From positions 1-52,814 of the forward strand of contig JAITPM010000028.1 of NCBI GenBank assembly GCA_031289425.1: 52,814 nucleotides of DNA, given 5' to 3'. Below, piece by piece: positions 52,762-52,814 of this stretch (position 1 is the stretch's first letter; each line of letters opens with the position of its first letter). The DNA comes from Fusobacteriaceae bacterium (GTDB lineage: Bacteria > Fusobacteriota > Fusobacteriia > Fusobacteriales > Fusobacteriaceae). The position numbers and the translations under genes are program-made. Below the pieces are notes generated by a model. It was not told the DNA's origin and ran no database searches. It saw only the letters and a program-made list of their open reading frames with translations.

Positions 52762-52814
52762 TTATATTACAACATCAAATTTTACACGTTATTCTATGAA
52801 TTATTCGGAGATAG

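Overview
The window is very AT-rich, with heavy use of AAA, ATA and AGA codons and short intergenic gaps. The order PASTA-domain protein, rsgA, rpe, MarR-type regulator, NFACT/RqcH-type protein, with a PASTA protein that carries no kinase domain, suggests a low-GC anaerobe, most likely a member of the Fusobacteriota. A low-GC Firmicute cannot be excluded. This assignment is inference from gene order and composition, not from a marker gene.

Layout. 1-2.2 kb: end of a D-2-hydroxyacid dehydrogenase gene and a GltS-type sodium/glutamate symporter. 2.8-17.0 kb: a large tellurite/stress (Ter) locus. It holds a Ca2+-type P-ATPase, a trypsin-like protease fused to an YceG-like domain, a C-C bond lyase, a PRTase-TRSP protein, a StiP/PRTase-PELOTA protein, YceG, TelA, two TerD proteins, a Ter-type ATP-grasp enzyme and a HAD phosphatase. 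It ends in a gutted second yceG copy and two fused DUF4143 ATPase remnants (17.0-18.4 kb). 18.5-23.4 kb: housekeeping operon (PASTA, rsgA with an apparent ATT start, rpe, MarR-FeoA, rqcH-like). 23.4-30.9 kb: minus-strand genes (DUF5684 membrane protein, two flavodoxin-like reductases, CvfB-like RNA-binding protein, an ABC importer with a degenerate ATPase, a NagD-type HAD phosphatase, an aminotransferase). 31-35 kb: dGTPase-like HD protein, GH25 lysozyme, NlpC/P60 endopeptidase and an amidohydrolase. 35.6-38.1 kb: a RAYT transposase with REP palindromes, then a structured RNA leader and a frameshifted MATE gene. 38.3-43.7 kb: a TAXI-TRAP transporter and a polar amino-acid ABC transporter. 43.7-46.1 kb: tRNA-Leu(GAG), two cell-wall enzymes and a SpoU-type RNA methyltransferase. 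46.4-50.2 kb: a PotD-like lipoprotein, dnaN, a 29-residue membrane microprotein and an M20 amidohydrolase. 50.2-52.8 kb: a 910-bp AT-rich gap with tandem repeats, an unknown gene and a tyrosine recombinase.

How the parts fit. The Ter locus combines the known TerD/TelA/YceG stress module with the predicted biosynthetic module (lyase, PRTases, ATP-grasp, HAD) thought to make a nucleoside-like metabolite, next to a calcium pump. Calcium is the known ligand of TerD. TerC is absent from the window. The most unusual gene is the YceG-like/serine protease fusion at 5.5 kb. At the right end, a 12-bp motif (AGTCCGATAATT) occurs five times in 3.6 kb around the tyrosine recombinase, including just upstream of and inside its own gene. 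This is a candidate recombination or autoregulatory system.
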